From the NCBI GenBank assembly GCA_036245525.1, contig BTPG01000006.1, positions 93,678,650 to 93,742,649 on the forward strand: 64,000 nt of DNA. Reading direction: 5' to 3'. The stretch comes from Semisulcospira habei (taxonomy: Eukaryota > Mollusca > Gastropoda > Semisulcospiridae). Made by a program: the position numbers and the translations under genes. Positions 1-10,503 of the stretch are shown in pieces. Each line of letters starts with the position of its first letter. Positions within the stretch are counted from its first letter, which is position 1. The notes under the pieces were generated by a model. That model worked only from the letters and a program-made list of their open reading frames with translations, was not told the DNA's origin and ran no database searches.

Positions 1-165
1 GGAGGAGCCGCTCCGGGCACGGGTGGAAAAGCGGCTGGCGGGGCTGCTTGAGCATAGTCCTCGAGGTGGGGAGACGAAGAGGGGGACCCATGGCGAGACT
101 GAGGAGGTCGGTGGTCCAAGACCTGGTCCAGGAGAACAGGGCGACCAGGAACACTATCGCGACGC

Positions 166-1016
166 TCACCGGCCTCCGTAGCGCAGTGGTTAGCGTGTCG
201 GACTGGCGGCCGGGAGATCCGGGTTCGAATCCCAGCCGAGTCAAGCGGGATTTTTCCTACCTGGGTCGGCTCCTACCCAGAGCGGGTGTGCTATGGACCC
301 AATGGGAAGGCTGATGCCCCGCAGCCGAGACTCACCCACTTCACGTGTGCGACTTTGGACGTGCTACCCGGGTTATGACACATCGCAAGGTGTAGATGAT
401 TACACGGCTGTCACCGCAGGTGTCCGCAGTTCCCAGGCCTGGTTAATACCAGGATATTTATGACAGGAAGCGTGGAATGCGGCCCTGTCACGCAGTCCTC
501 AACCACATGGACCACCATGGCATCATCATATAATCACCCTCATCCTCATCATCATGCAAAATGAAAAAACCGCTGTTCCAGGTTTCTGATCCCTCAAGTC
601 TCTGTCTCATGGTGATCTCATTCCAGTCCTCCAGTAGCCTAGGTGCGCGGTGTCTTCGCAGACCTCTGCTGTGCGTGGAAGGACGTAGTGGTTGACTCGC
701 TACCTCTGGGGGGAGCTCCCACTTGTTGACTCCGCGACTGGCAATGTCGTAAGTAGGGGAATAGTAGGTATGGTCACCTGAAGGCTACACTGAGCACCAC
801 CGAAGTGACTCGGCAGCAGTGCGGAGTTTCCTCCGGAGGGAGTCCCCTACTACCTGACATATGTATAGCGGCAGGACCGGGAGTCTGGCTGGAACAACCA
901 GCGGGCCTTGGTGAGCACACTGGGGTTGACCGGGATGAGCGGCGTGAGAAGAAGACCTCTGAGGTTGACAAAACTTGGAGTAGCAAAAAAACAAAAAAAA
1001 AAAAAAAAAAAAAAAA
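166..1016 (+). mobile_element. tRNA-headed SINE-like composite insertion with poly(A) tail
   Basis: This block splits DIRS copy 1: the DIRS homology stops near 160 and resumes near 1020. It is bounded by similar short sequences (AACACTATCGCG at 150-161, AACACTATCACG at 1016-1027), consistent with a target-site duplication. The first part resembles a tRNA gene: an A box (TAGCGCAGTGG, 179-189) and a B box (GGTTCGAATCC, 222-232) at tRNA spacing. The acceptor ends do not pair, so it is a SINE head and not a working tRNA. A non-tRNA body of about 300 bp with ATC/TCATC repeats around 510-560 follows, then a further unrecognised segment (about 560-985) ending in an A-rich tail (985-1018). Whether this is one long SINE or two stacked insertions cannot be decided from one copy. 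Confidence 0.65.
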
Positions 1017-2959
1017 AACACTATCACGTCACAACCTCGGAGCTTGAGTAGGACTTTGGGAACGAGAACCGTCGGGGGATAAGCATATGCAAAGAGACCG
1101 TCCCACGGAATGGAGAGCGCATCGACAGTCCAAGCTTGAGGGTCTGGTATCGGGGAGACGAAGAGGGGAAGCTGGTGATTCCACCACGTGGCAAATACGT
1201 CGATCATGGGAGTCTCCCACTGAGCGCAGATCATCTGAAAGATGTCCGGGTGTAGTGTCCATTCCGTGTGCAGTAGTTGGCCGCGCCGAGAGATGGAGTC
1301 GGCCAACACGTTCAAATGTCCGGGGATATGTCGAGCTCTGAGGGAGATGCCGTGGTCCTCGCACCAGCGCATCAGGCGGTAGAGGAGAATGCACAGATCG
1401 GGAGAGTGTGTACCTCCCTGCTTCTGAAGGTAGGAGACTACAGTGGTGTTGTCCAACAGGACAAGAAGCGTCTGGTGGCGAAGGTGGACTTCCCACACGA
1501 TGAGCGCTTGCCAAACTGCTTGCAGCTCGAGCCAGTTGATGTGTCTGTCCGCCAGGTCCGGCGTGCAGAGGCCGGACGTCGAGAGGAAGCTAGGGAGCAG
1601 GTGTGCACCCCATCCGGAGAGACTTGCATCCATGCATAGCGAGAGCTGAGGGGGCGGTGAGGCGAGAGGAACTCCCGAAGCGAGCCAAGATGTGTCCATC
1701 CAGCGCTGTAGGTGTGGGCGAAGGATTGGAGGCACCGGCACCAGGGCATCGATGTCGGCAGAGGACGGACGCCAATGAAGCAGGAGATGTAACTGAAGCG
1801 GGCGGGAGTGAAGATGACCTAGAGGCAGGAGATCCGCCGCTGCATTCATCAGGCCAAGAAGTTGCAGCCAGACTCTGGCGGGAACGGACTCCGCCCGGGC
1901 AAGCTGAGCGGTGAGGGAGGCCAACTTCTGGATCCGAGGCTCAGGCAAACACACTCTGTTGATGTCGGTCGCAAATGCCATCCCAAGATGAATAAACCGG
2001 CGAGAAGGCGAGAGGTCCGACTTGTCCGCATGGATCAGGAACCCCAAGCGAAACAGCAACAGGAGTAGAGCGTCTCTGTCCATCCTCAGGGCAGACTCCA
2101 ACAGATTCCGCAGGAGAAGGTCGTCTAAGTAGTTTGAGATCGGACTGGACGACGACTGCCGAGCCTTGGCGACGACGGCGTCCATGATGCGAGTGAAAAC
2201 CCACGGGCTGAGGTTGAGACCGAATGGAAGGGCTCGAAACTGGTAGATCACGCCATCGAAAGCGAAGCAGAGATACCTCCTGGAGGCCGGGTGCATGGGG
2301 ACATGGAGATACACATCGGAGAGGTCCAGGCTGACCACGAAGTCCATGGGCTGCACTGCGGCTCGGAGGGTCCAGGCGGTCTCCATGCAAAAAGTCGGAG
2401 CCACGATAAACTTGTTCAGGGCCGAGAGATCGATAATAGGACGCCACTTTCCGTCCGGCTTCGGGACCACGAAGATGCGGCTGTAAAATGCTGGGGAGTC
2501 GAGACGAGACACTATCTCCATGGCGGCCTTCTGTAGAAGCGAGGCTACCTCTCCGCGCAAGGCGATGGCTTTGAACTCGTTGGACGGAATGTCTGTCCAC
2601 AAGGGGGATCCTCTCAATGGCGGAGGTGAACGAAAGGAAATCGAGAGACCCTCGGTGATGGTGGCGAGGACCCAAGGGTCGTCCGGCAGCAGCGACCGCC
2701 ATACGTCGCTGCAAAGGGCCAGCCTCCCTCTGACTGGAGACCCCTGAGTGGTCGGCGGGGACTGGAGGGGTAGGGAGTCAGGGGATCCGCCCACGACCAG
2801 GGCAGCGGGCAGGCCTGGGCCAGGAGGGGGCAGAAGTCCTAACGGGTTTAGCGTGGCCGAAAGCGGGAGCCCTCCGGGGCGCCGTGGAATGAACGGGAAT
2901 GAAGGACAAAGAGGGTCTGGAGGTTCGCAGGGCGCGACCCACGGCCTTGCGGGCGGCAT
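1017..2959 (-). pseudogene. DIRS copy 1 reverse transcriptase/RNase H ORF (truncated)
   Basis: The minus strand is open across the RT and RNase H domains. Visible motifs are a palm segment with LDLSDVYLHVP, an LPFGLNLSPW block, the catalytic YLDD box, and RNase H-like segments (LCMDASLSGWG, LVLLDNTTVVSYLQ, ARHIPGHLNVLADS). The protein aligns throughout with the ORF at 13311-15650. At its 3' end the frame runs into the poly(A) tail of the SINE-like insertion, which translates as a run of phenylalanines, so the natural C-terminus and the recombinase overlap are lost. The N-terminal part overlaps the gag frame, as in copy 2. Confidence 0.85.
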
Positions 2960-3753
2960 GAAAGTGAGAGGTGGTAACGCGGCTGGGCCAGCGGTCTAAA
3001 TTTCCATCCTTCACCTCCTGCCAAGTCTCACCGAAGAGAAGGTGGCCACCGAGAGGAGCGCGACGCAACTGTGTCTTCAGATCGGGGGGCAATCCACGAC
3101 AGGCTTGCAGAACGGCATCACGACACGAGGTCACAGTTAGCAGCGGCCGCCATTGCGTTGACCGAAGAGTGATAAGCTGCCCAGTTCGCCGCGACCGCTA
3201 GGGCGAGGAGATCACCAAGGAGGGGCGAAGCATGCCGGGAGTCTTCGATGCAACGAATAAAAGCTTGCGTGAGTAGCTCCAGAAAACCCCCGCAGGCCAA
3301 GGTGTTCCGCACTTGGGACGCCGTCTTATCCAAACCACGAGGGAAGGTGTGTCTCAGCTGAGTGTTGCTGCCAAGCTGTGCTACAGCCTGAGGGTCCAAC
3401 GTGGGAAGAGGACAGTGGAAAGACTGGGAATGTCCCGCATACCAGGATTGGCGGAACGCGATGTCGAGGTCAGCGGGCCACTTGCGATCCGCGAAAAAGG
3501 AGTATTCCTGGGAATTGGATTGGAGATGAGCGGAGAAGGAATCCCTCAGATCCTGAAAGCCAGGGGGCTGAGGCAGTGACTTGAATCTCTTCTGCGGACG
3601 GCCCGAATCAACGTTGAGGGGGGGGGGGGGGGGAGGGGGGGGGGGGGCACGCGTCCGCCAGGGGGGCGGCCGCGATAAGGCGAGCTGCTTCGTCAATCCC
3701 AAGAAGCGTTTCCGCGCGCGACGACGAAGGGTTCCTAGTCGATGCAGGATCAT
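2778..3753 (-). pseudogene. DIRS copy 1 gag-like ORF, frameshifted
   Basis: Two overlapping minus-strand frames (3118-3753 and 2778-3134) together match the gag-like protein at 12515-13570. Shared blocks include KSLPQPPGFQDLRD, WYAGHSQSFHCPLP, YHSSVNAMAAAANCDL and RDAVLQACRG. The frame changes at about 3118-3134, within the CDL block, so the protein is interrupted. A G-rich tract at 3618-3648 gives a proline run upstream of the conserved part. DIRS gag-like proteins are presumed to bind element RNA; no known fold is assigned here. Confidence 0.8.
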
Positions 3754-4544
3754 CAGTCACATCAGAGCGCGGCGAGAGGGAGCGGCCTCCAAAGTCGAGA
3801 AGGGCCGAAACCGAATCCTCCGGAAGTAAACTAAGAGTCTCCTCATCCCGCAGAGGGAGCGAGAGCCGGTGGAGGGTCCGTGAGGGAGAAAAAGCGCGGA
3901 GCCCGTCCTGACGAGAAACCGTAGCCACCGGCGAGTGTCCGTGTCCGCTGGAGAGGGCGAAGCGGGGGCGGGGACAATGAATGATCGGGAGGCAGGGACC
4001 TGGAGCGAGCCGTGTGTCGTGCACGGGGAGAGCGACTGCGATGACGGAAGCGGCTGTGATGACGGGAGTGGCGGCCGTGGTGATCCCTGTCAGCGGCGGT
4101 CCGAATACGGGGCCGAGGTGGGGAACACGGTAATCCACAAAAATGACAGTCCAGTGAATAACCGTTAAAAACGGTCCAGGACCTATAGGCGAAACACGTC
4201 TGAAACGTACAGCTAAGTAGAAACGACTGATTGTGATTGGGCCACGTGGTGAGTGCCCGGATGGACTGGGACGGGAGGCTACTCGCGGCCCTAGTTAGGG
4301 TTCCCCGAGTGCCTCCCGGGTTGTGTAGGAACACAATAAGTTCTTAGGCTAAAATTGGGTAAGTAGTTGACACTTCCAGACAGTAATGTCATCGGTAATG
4401 TTTTTGGAGAAACAAATGGATTTTGCTAGTGCAGAAGCCAGCCCTTTAGTTATTGTCACAAAGGTCACACATATGTAAATAGGTCATACACATGAGCCAT
4501 AATGGCTTTGCCTTTCTTGTTGTTATATTTATTTGAAATTTTGG

Positions 4545-5075
4545 ATATAGCTAGTTTGGATAAAGACATTGGGCGAGTTCATTAGCCAGCTTTGTGTCCT
4601 TTTAATTTCTTTAGTAAAAATTAATTATTTTCAGAAAAGAATTAAAACAGTAAAAAAAAACTTGACTTCTAGAGAAAGTCAGACAGTGGCGGTGACGTAA
4701 AAGAGGCAACTCCGTCACCACGCAGAGATTGACATAATACTCTAAGTGTGACGTAATTCTTTCTAGCACGTGCCAAAGTCTCTCTCTCTCACAGACATGC
4801 ATGCATCTCCAAGAGGCATAGATCCTCATGTGCCCAGGGAGTGCATGAGGATCTATGTGTCTTGGAGATGTTTGAAGCACATGCATGCACTAACACACAT
4901 ACACACGCACACACACACATCATTGCGCTTTCAGAAGAGCATGCAGTTGACCCAATATAGCTAGTTTGGAGAAAGACATTGGATGAGTTCGTTAGCCAGC
5001 TTTGTACCCTTTCAACTTCTTCAACAAAAAATAATTATTTTCAGAAAAAAATTAAAACAGTAAAAAAAAACTTGA
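4545..5075 (+). repeat. Direct duplication of about 120 bp
   Basis: The sequence at about 4549-4667 (ATATAGCTAGTTTGG... to the run of A followed by CTTGAC) recurs at 4956-5079 with few differences. A following block with GACAGTG(G/C)CGGTGA recurs at about 5330-5420 after a roughly 250-bp (TAA)n-headed insertion. This is a local segmental duplication that later received an insertion. Confidence 0.7.
4796..4889. repeat. F4 hairpin (GGCATAGATCCTCATG family)
   Basis: Inverted repeat with arms containing AAGAGGCATAGATCCTCATG and the complementary CATGAGGATCTATGTGTCTT around a short GC-rich loop. Outer arms with CATGCATGC also pair. It belongs to the F4 family seen again at 5442, 42815, 44133, 44476, 51849, 60387 and 62117. 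Confidence 0.8.
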
Positions 5076-5441
5076 CATAAATAATAATAATAATACCGTT
5101 ATTATATAGGCGCTTTTTCTCAATTTTGGGGAAATCGACTCAAAGCGCCGCGCCTGAAACCCAACACACACTGACGAAACAGACACGGATTTACGCCATT
5201 TAAGACAAACACAGTACAAGACAAACGAAGGGCCAGTCAGCTACTGAAGTTACAGAGATTTTTTTATCGCTTGTATTTGAAATTTTGTAAAGTGGCCTGA
5301 GACCGGTACCAAAGTGGAGAAAGTACATCTGGAGAAAGTAAGACAGTGCCGGTGATGTAAAAGAAGCAACTCCGTCACCACTCAGACATACTCTAAATAT
5401 GACATAATTCTCTCTCTCTCTCTCGCCTGTTCTCTCTCACA

Positions 5442-5538
5442 CATATGCGTGCATCTCCAAGAGGCATAGATCCTCATGTGCCCAGAGGGCGCATGCGTTA
5501 TCTGTGCCTCTTGAGGATTTTTGGAGTGCGCGCATGCA
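5442..5538. repeat. F4 hairpin, imperfect
   Basis: Left arm AAGAGGCATAGATCCTCATG pairs imperfectly with the right arm (ATCTGTGCCTCTTGAGGATT). Outer sequences rich in GCATGC also pair. Confidence 0.65.
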
Positions 5539-6520
5539 CTCACGCACATGGAAACTGTACCGTGAAATTCTAGTTTTATCACCATTTCTGCAAGTCCTAA
5601 AGCGAAAGCAAAACTCATATCACATTAAATATAAAATTAAGTAAAAACAAAAAATATGTAATGACAAATGACGTTTGACAAACCAATGACACATATGCAC
5701 TGCGCGCGCCCCTTATAGAGTTTACTATGACACATTGGCACATCTGCGAGGCTTTTTCAAAAGGAGATATTTCAACATCAGAATCAAGTCAAAGACAAAG
5801 GGTAGAGACCCTTGACAGCGAAGACATCTCTCATATAGAAGGGACATTGTGGGTTATGGTTCATCCCATCTTGTTTCTTTGTAAGTGGTCACTCATGTTG
5901 CAGAGCGATATCTCACTGCCAGTTTTTGGCTTACTTGAGATGGCAAAAGTCATCTATGTATTGGGCATCCATTGTCTGTCATCCCACTGCCTGTTTTTGG
6001 CTCACATGCAACAGCTAAAATGAGGTATTAGGCATCTGTCCGTCATCCGTCGTCTACCATCTGGCGTCTGTCATTTGCAGTAAACTTTAACATTGTCATT
6101 TTATCAGAAATATTTCAAGATACAGACTGCAAACTTGGCCCAAAGATACTTCTAAACATACATATATGAATGACCTTGCTCAAAGGTCAAGGTCACAGTG
6201 CGACTAGAAAGAGGTAAAACAATCATCAGGCTTTCCGCTAGGATTTGAAATTGTCATCGGGATGGACACCATGACAAGAAATCCATCCCAGATTTGTCCA
6301 TCTTGGGAACGAACGGCCTTCTGTTTTTTTTCCATCCTGTCACTGTCAGAATTTGTCAGTCAAATATGGAGACTTTTCCTTTATCGGTAAACCTGAATTA
6401 TGTGTAACAGAAATTGTCTTTTGTCAGATACTATTTTCAACTTCAAAGTCAGATGCCTGATGGTAAGATTATCCTGCGCATACTAAATTAGGCAACCCGC
6501 TCAAAGATCAAATGTCACAC

Positions 6521-7906
6521 TTACTTACGTCTGTCACCCCTCCCCGGGTATAGGCCGTCGACGAGAGACCTCCAGCGACTCCTGTCCTGTGCCTCTCCTT
6601 CGATTTTACTCCAGGTGATTCCCAGTCTCTTGATGTCTGCTTGGAGGTCTCGACGCCAGGTGTTTCTCGGCCTACCTCTTTTCCGATTTTTCTGGGGGTT
6701 CCATGACAATGCCTGCCTAGTGATACTGGAAGCTGGCTTTCTCAGACTGTGACCAATCCATCCCCATCTTCTTTGCCCAATTTCATTCTCTGCTGTTATC
6801 TGCTCTGTTCTCTCCCAGAGTCTAACGTTGCTGATCTTCTCTGGCCAGTGGATTTTCAAAATTCTTCTAAGGCAACTGTTTATGAAGATCTGTATTCTGT
6901 TGACTGGTTTTTGTCAATCTCCAAGTCTCTGCTCCATATAGGAGAACTGCTTTTACGTTGGAGTTGAAAATCCGGACTTTGGTGTATTGTGACAGCTCTC
7001 TGGAACTCCACACTTTTTTCAACTGGAGAAAGGCTGCTCTGGCTTTACCGATTCGTGCTCTGACATCTGCATCAGTGCCGCCTTTTTTGTCTATGATGCT
7101 CCCGAGATAGGTGAAGGACTCCACCTCCTCCAACGGGGTGCCAGCAAGCAAGACTGGTTCTTCCCTGGTTGCGTTCAGCCTCATTGTCTTTGTTTTCTGT
7201 TTGTGGATGGTGAGGCCCACTTGGGACAAGATGTCAGCAATCCTCTTGGTCTTGTCCTGCATTTGTTGATGAGTGTGGGACAGTAAAGCCAAGTCATCTG
7301 CAAAATCGAGGTCGTCAAGCTGTGTCCACACTGTATTTCACTTCGTCTGTGCTCTGTGGTCCTCTTCATGACCCAGTCTATGGCCAGTAGGAAGAGGAAC
7401 GGAGACAGCAAACACCCCTGCCTGACACCGGTTCTGACCTGGAGCTCCCTGGTGAACTGCCCTTCGTGGATCACACAACATGTCATGCCATCGTAGCTGC
7501 TCTTGATCAGGCGGACGAGCTTTGTGGGTACACCGTAGTGTCGTAGGAGTTTCCACAGAGTCTCTCGGTCCACGCTGTTGTAATCCACAAAGTTGACGTA
7601 CAGCGGGGAGCTCCACTCCAGAGACTGTTCCACGATGAGGCGGAGAGTGGCAATCTGGTCTGTACATGATCGTTTTTTCCTGAATCCTGCTTGCTGGTCT
7701 CTCAGCTGGGGGTCAACTGAGCTCTTCATTCTCTCCAGGATGATCCTGTTGAAGACCTTTCCTGGTACTGACAGCAAGGTGATTCCTCTGTAGTTGGAAC
7801 TCTTGCTGAGGTCGCCTTTCTTGGAAAGCTTGATTAGGTACCCCTCCTTCCAGGCAGCCGGCATCACCTCCTCTTCCCAGATCTTTCCAAACAGTGGGTA
7901 CAGCAT
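6521..7906 (-). pseudogene. RTE copy 1 reverse transcriptase and C-terminal region, broken
   Basis: Three minus-strand frames (7181-7906, 6867-7331, 6521-6859) together cover the RT palm and the C-terminus. Motifs: NYRGITLLSVPGKVFNRI, a GVRQGCLLSPFLF block, the catalytic FADD box inside LDFADDLALLSH, and a cysteine-free C-terminal tail ending shortly before the repeat tail. In the palm, the segment VDYNSVDRETLW lacks four residues present in copy 2 (VDYEKAFDSVDQETLW). That removes the motif A aspartate region, a 12-bp deletion that alone would disable the enzyme. Confidence 0.85.
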
Positions 7907-7939
7907 CTCTACTGTTGTCTCTAGGTCTGCCTTCAGAGA

Positions 7940-9444
7940 CTACGCTGGGATGCCATCTGGCCCTGCTGCTTTGCCGTTCTTCAAAAATGCCACTGCTCTT
8001 CTGATCTCTTCCCGGCTGGGTCTGTCACAGCTGATGGGTAGGTCGGTCTCTGCCGGCTGGATGTCTGGGGGGTCGGGTGGGCTGGGTCTGTTCAGTAACT
8101 CTTCAAAATACTCGGCCCATCTGTCAAATTGGTCTGCTCTGTCTGCAATAGGCTTGCCTTCTCTGTCTTTTACTGGTCTTTCTGTATGGCCATACTTGCC
8201 CGACAATCTTCTGGTAATGTCATAGAGCTGTTTCATGTTGCCGCTGCCTGCTGCCTTTTCTGCCTCTGCTGCCTCTGCTGCCAGGCTGTCTGTGTAGGCC
8301 CTCTTGTCTGCCTTGATACTCCTCTTCACCTCGCGGTTGGCTTCCGAGTATTCCTCCTGTGCCCTTGCTTTGGCTGCTCTCGTGCGATTGTTGTTGACAA
8401 CTGCTTTCTTCTGTTTCCTCACTTCTATTTTCTTCAAGGTCTGTGCCGACAGCCAGTCCTTGTGATGGTGTTTCTTGAACGCCACAGTGTCTTTGCAGGT
8501 TGAGTTCAGTGCCTCTCTAACTGCCTTCCACTGCTGCTCTGTGGTGACCGCCTCCTCTTCATTTTCTAGCTCCTGTAGCGCTTGAAAACGGTTGGACAGC
8601 ACCAGTTTGAACTCTTCTCTCACTCCAGTCTCTCTCAGGAGGCCTACATTATAGCGCTGTCTTCTTGTTGTCTCTGTGCAGCTTTTCTTTAGCTTGAGCT
8701 TTATTCTTAAGGTAAGCAGATGGTGGTCTGAGGTGACATCTGCTCCCCTCCTCCTCACTCGAACATCTTGAAGGGATCTTCTAAATTTCTTGCTAATGCA
8801 GATATGGTCTATTTGGTTCTCTGTAGTATGGTCAGGTGAGACCCAAGTTGTTTTGTGTATTTTTCTGTGTGGGAAGATGCTGCCTCCAATGACAAGTCTG
8901 TTTATAGCACAAAAGTCTACGAACCTATCCCCGTTCTCACTCATCTCCCCTAGTCCCTGTCTCCCCATCACCTCTTCATATCCGGTGTTGTCCTCCCCTA
9001 TTTTGGCATTAAAATCGCCCATGATGAAGGTGATGTCTCGCTCTGCACATTTGTACACAGAACTCTGGAGTCGGTCGTAGAACTCTTGTTTCTCTTCCTC
9101 GTCACTGTCATTAGTGGGTGCATAACACTGGATGACGTACAGCTTAATCTTTTTCTTGGTTCTAAAGGCTGCTGTGATAATTCTTGGCCCAAGAGGTTCC
9201 CAGCCCATCAGCGCTCTCTGTGCCACTGGTGACAGCATGAATGCTACTCCTTCTGTATGGGGGGCATTCTCCTCTTCATGACCTGAATACAGAATCATCT
9301 CCCCACTTAACGGCCTTTTCTGGCCAGAGTGCGTCCATCTGGCTTCACTGATACCCAGCAGGGAAAGGTTGTACTTTTGCATTTCCGCTGCTATCTGGGC
9401 GGCCTTGCCGCTTTGGTACATGGTCTTGACATTCCATGTGCCCA
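7940..9444 (-). pseudogene. RTE copy 1 endonuclease domain ORF
   Basis: An open frame encodes an exonuclease/endonuclease/phosphatase-type domain, roughly the first 230 residues, followed by a basic linker leading towards the RT. Catalytic-type motifs are visible: GTWNVKTM, SEARW, GDFNAKIG and TSDHHLL. The frame is cut at its start by the 400-bp insertion at 9445. It ends at a TAG within the GIPAESLK segment (intact in copy 2), so endonuclease and RT are no longer joined. Confidence 0.87.
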
Positions 9445-9844
9445 ACCCCACCCGGGTCTGCCCTGGAGGACTTGGGTGGGGTTAGGTATTTTTTAGTTCC
9501 CAGGGTCACCCTGGTCAGCCCCACAGGGTGGGTTTTTCTCTCTATTCTGGGGCATGTGTTTCTGTCTACCCTTTGTCCATTCACCTGTATTTGCCTTTTT
9601 AAAACTCTCCCTACTGTCTGCACTGCCTGTAGCTCTTGATATTGGATGTGTGTTGCTAAATGGTCTTAGTTTTATTTAGGCCCCATGTGTTAGGTTTATT
9701 TAACGTATTTGACCGGCTGGCGACATACATTCAATGTTCTGGGGTTTTTTGTGGGTTTTTTTTTCACAAGCAGTGCAGGCACGTCCTGAGAAAGCCTTGT
9801 TGCTGTCGGGACGTTAAGCAATGTACAATCAATCAATCAATCAA
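9445..9844 (+). mobile_element. Short (CAAT)n-tailed retroelement, copy A, nested in RTE copy 1
   Basis: Sequence of 400 bp starting ACCCCACCCGGGTCTGCCC and ending in CAATCAATCAATCAA. It interrupts the RTE endonuclease and is flanked by an exact 12-bp duplication, TCCATGTGCCCA (9433-9444 and 9845-9856). RTE copy 2 has the unoccupied site at about 41240-41252. A second, nearly identical copy is at 56367-56759. No protein frame or tRNA promoter is evident, so it is either a SINE-like element or a family of 5'-truncated LINE tails. Just before the tail it has GACGTTAAGC, also present near the end of the SINE at 18594-18753. Confidence 0.88.
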
Positions 9845-10409
9845 TCCATGTGCCCATGGTTGTGTCCCTGGATAGAGAGAGGTGTCTCGGTCCTGTGGCT
9901 TCCAAAGACTTCCAGCTTTCACCACAGGACGTCATAAATCTTCTGGTAGAAGAACCTTCCTCCTCCAGGAAAGGAATTGCTGTTTGTCTTTTCGTCGGCG
10001 TTTGTGTAGCTATTTCCTTATTTGCAGGGTGGGAAAGCTACCCCCACGCCCATCCCCCTTACTAGGAGGACCAGGGGTTTTCTGTCGGGGTCACCTTCCC
10101 TTAGACCATGTTGGTTCACGGCATCTTATTTTATTCGGTGCACCCCTCTCGCGAGGGACCCCCTATCCACCACCCAGGGGACGCGCCTCAACGCCATATG
10201 GTCCCAGCGCAAGGCAGATGTCACAGGAGGTCAGAAATATGTTTTAAAAATGCCCCCCCAAAAACAAAAGTGTCTTATTTTTCCATTCCAATGTGTGTGA
10301 TATGTTGTTGTTGTTGTTTTTTGTGGTTTTTTTTTGGTGTCATCGTTGCTTGGACACTGCCAGGAAATGTCCCTATATAGATCTATGTTTTGCTTTCTGT
10401 TTTTGACAG

Positions 10410-10503
10410 GAGTGCATCACGCTGAATCGGTCAGTCATTTATGACTTGATCGCCAGTCACGGGGATGTTGAAGATTTGGTTTTCTTCGCTCATCTCATGA
10501 GAG
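10410..10503 (+). CDS. VPS18: VPS18 exon a (first in window)
   Basis: Acceptor TTTTTGACAG, donor GTCAGT. Encodes 31 codons plus one base (phase 1 out), including SHGDVEDLVFFAHLM, a conserved helical-repeat segment. It enters in phase 0, so at least one coding exon precedes the window. Confidence 0.95.

Larger units (their letters stand above)
1..4418 (-). mobile_element. DIRS-type retrotransposon, copy 1 (minus strand, cut by window start)
   Basis: Read on the minus strand, this stretch matches DIRS copy 2 (10559-17011) in the same order: left terminal repeat near 4418, arginine/serine-rich ORF1 remnant (about 3843-4334), gag-like region (2778-3753), then RT/RNase H (1017-2959), and after an insertion 1-165, which matches the region just before the recombinase of copy 2. 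The tyrosine recombinase and right terminus lie outside the window. The left end at 4390-4418 carries the family terminal motif (CATCGGTAATGTTTTT followed by an AAACAAATG end). Most of the 5' leader and cysteine-rich start of ORF1 present in copy 2 is missing here. The gag frame is broken, while RT/RNase H is open over a long stretch, so the copy is only moderately old. A pure G tract at 3618-3648 interrupts the gag region and may be an assembly weak point. Confidence 0.88.
4419..6508. other. AT-rich stretch between elements; small repeats only
   Basis: No exon or element ORF was recognised. The stretch holds two F4 hairpins, a direct duplication of about 120 bp, and a (TAA)n-headed segment near 5083-5270. 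On the minus strand that segment reads like a LINE/SINE tail (a GCGCC...TATATAATAA end followed by TTATTA repeats). At 6170-6200 are AGGTCA-type words (CAAAGGTCAAGGTCAC) of the kind seen in dispersed invertebrate repeats. An open frame at 5727-6023 has no recognisable protein features and was not called. Confidence 0.6.
6520..10214 (-). mobile_element. RTE-type LINE, copy 1, with nested 400-bp element
   Basis: Read on the minus strand this is a LINE of about 3.3 kb (excluding the nested insertion): a 5' leader at 9857-10214, an apurinic-type endonuclease (7940-9444), reverse transcriptase and C-terminal region (6521-7906), and a (TAAG)n tail next to 6520. Flanks CAAATGTCACA (6509-6519) and CAGATGTCACA (10215-10225) form an 11-bp target-site duplication with one mismatch. 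The endonuclease (GTWNVKTMYQ, LLGISEARW, IMGDFNAKIG, SDHHLL) and the C-terminal GWIGHSLRK and RGRPRNTWRRDL blocks fit the RTE clade, by family knowledge. Copy 2 at 35912-41608 is nearly identical. Nonsense codons, frameshifts and a short deletion leave it inactive. Confidence 0.9.

Noticed and set aside
172..245. Functional tRNA gene
   Set aside because: A and B boxes are present but the acceptor ends do not pair and a SINE-like body follows.
785..1016. Phenylalanine-rich C-terminal extension of the DIRS copy 1 RT frame
   Set aside because: The Phe run is the poly(A) tail of the inserted SINE-like element read on the opposite strand.
5727..6023. 98-codon open frame as a gene
   Set aside because: No recognisable motif, no splice context and composition like the surrounding repeat DNA.
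6521..10214. Host gene resembling craniofacial development protein 2 or another endonuclease
   Set aside because: The endonuclease frame is part of an RTE LINE with a second nearly identical copy and target duplications.
1..10409. Further upstream VPS18 exons
   Set aside because: No segment with GT-AG borders and VPS18-like protein was found; the space is taken by DIRS, RTE and unassigned repeats.
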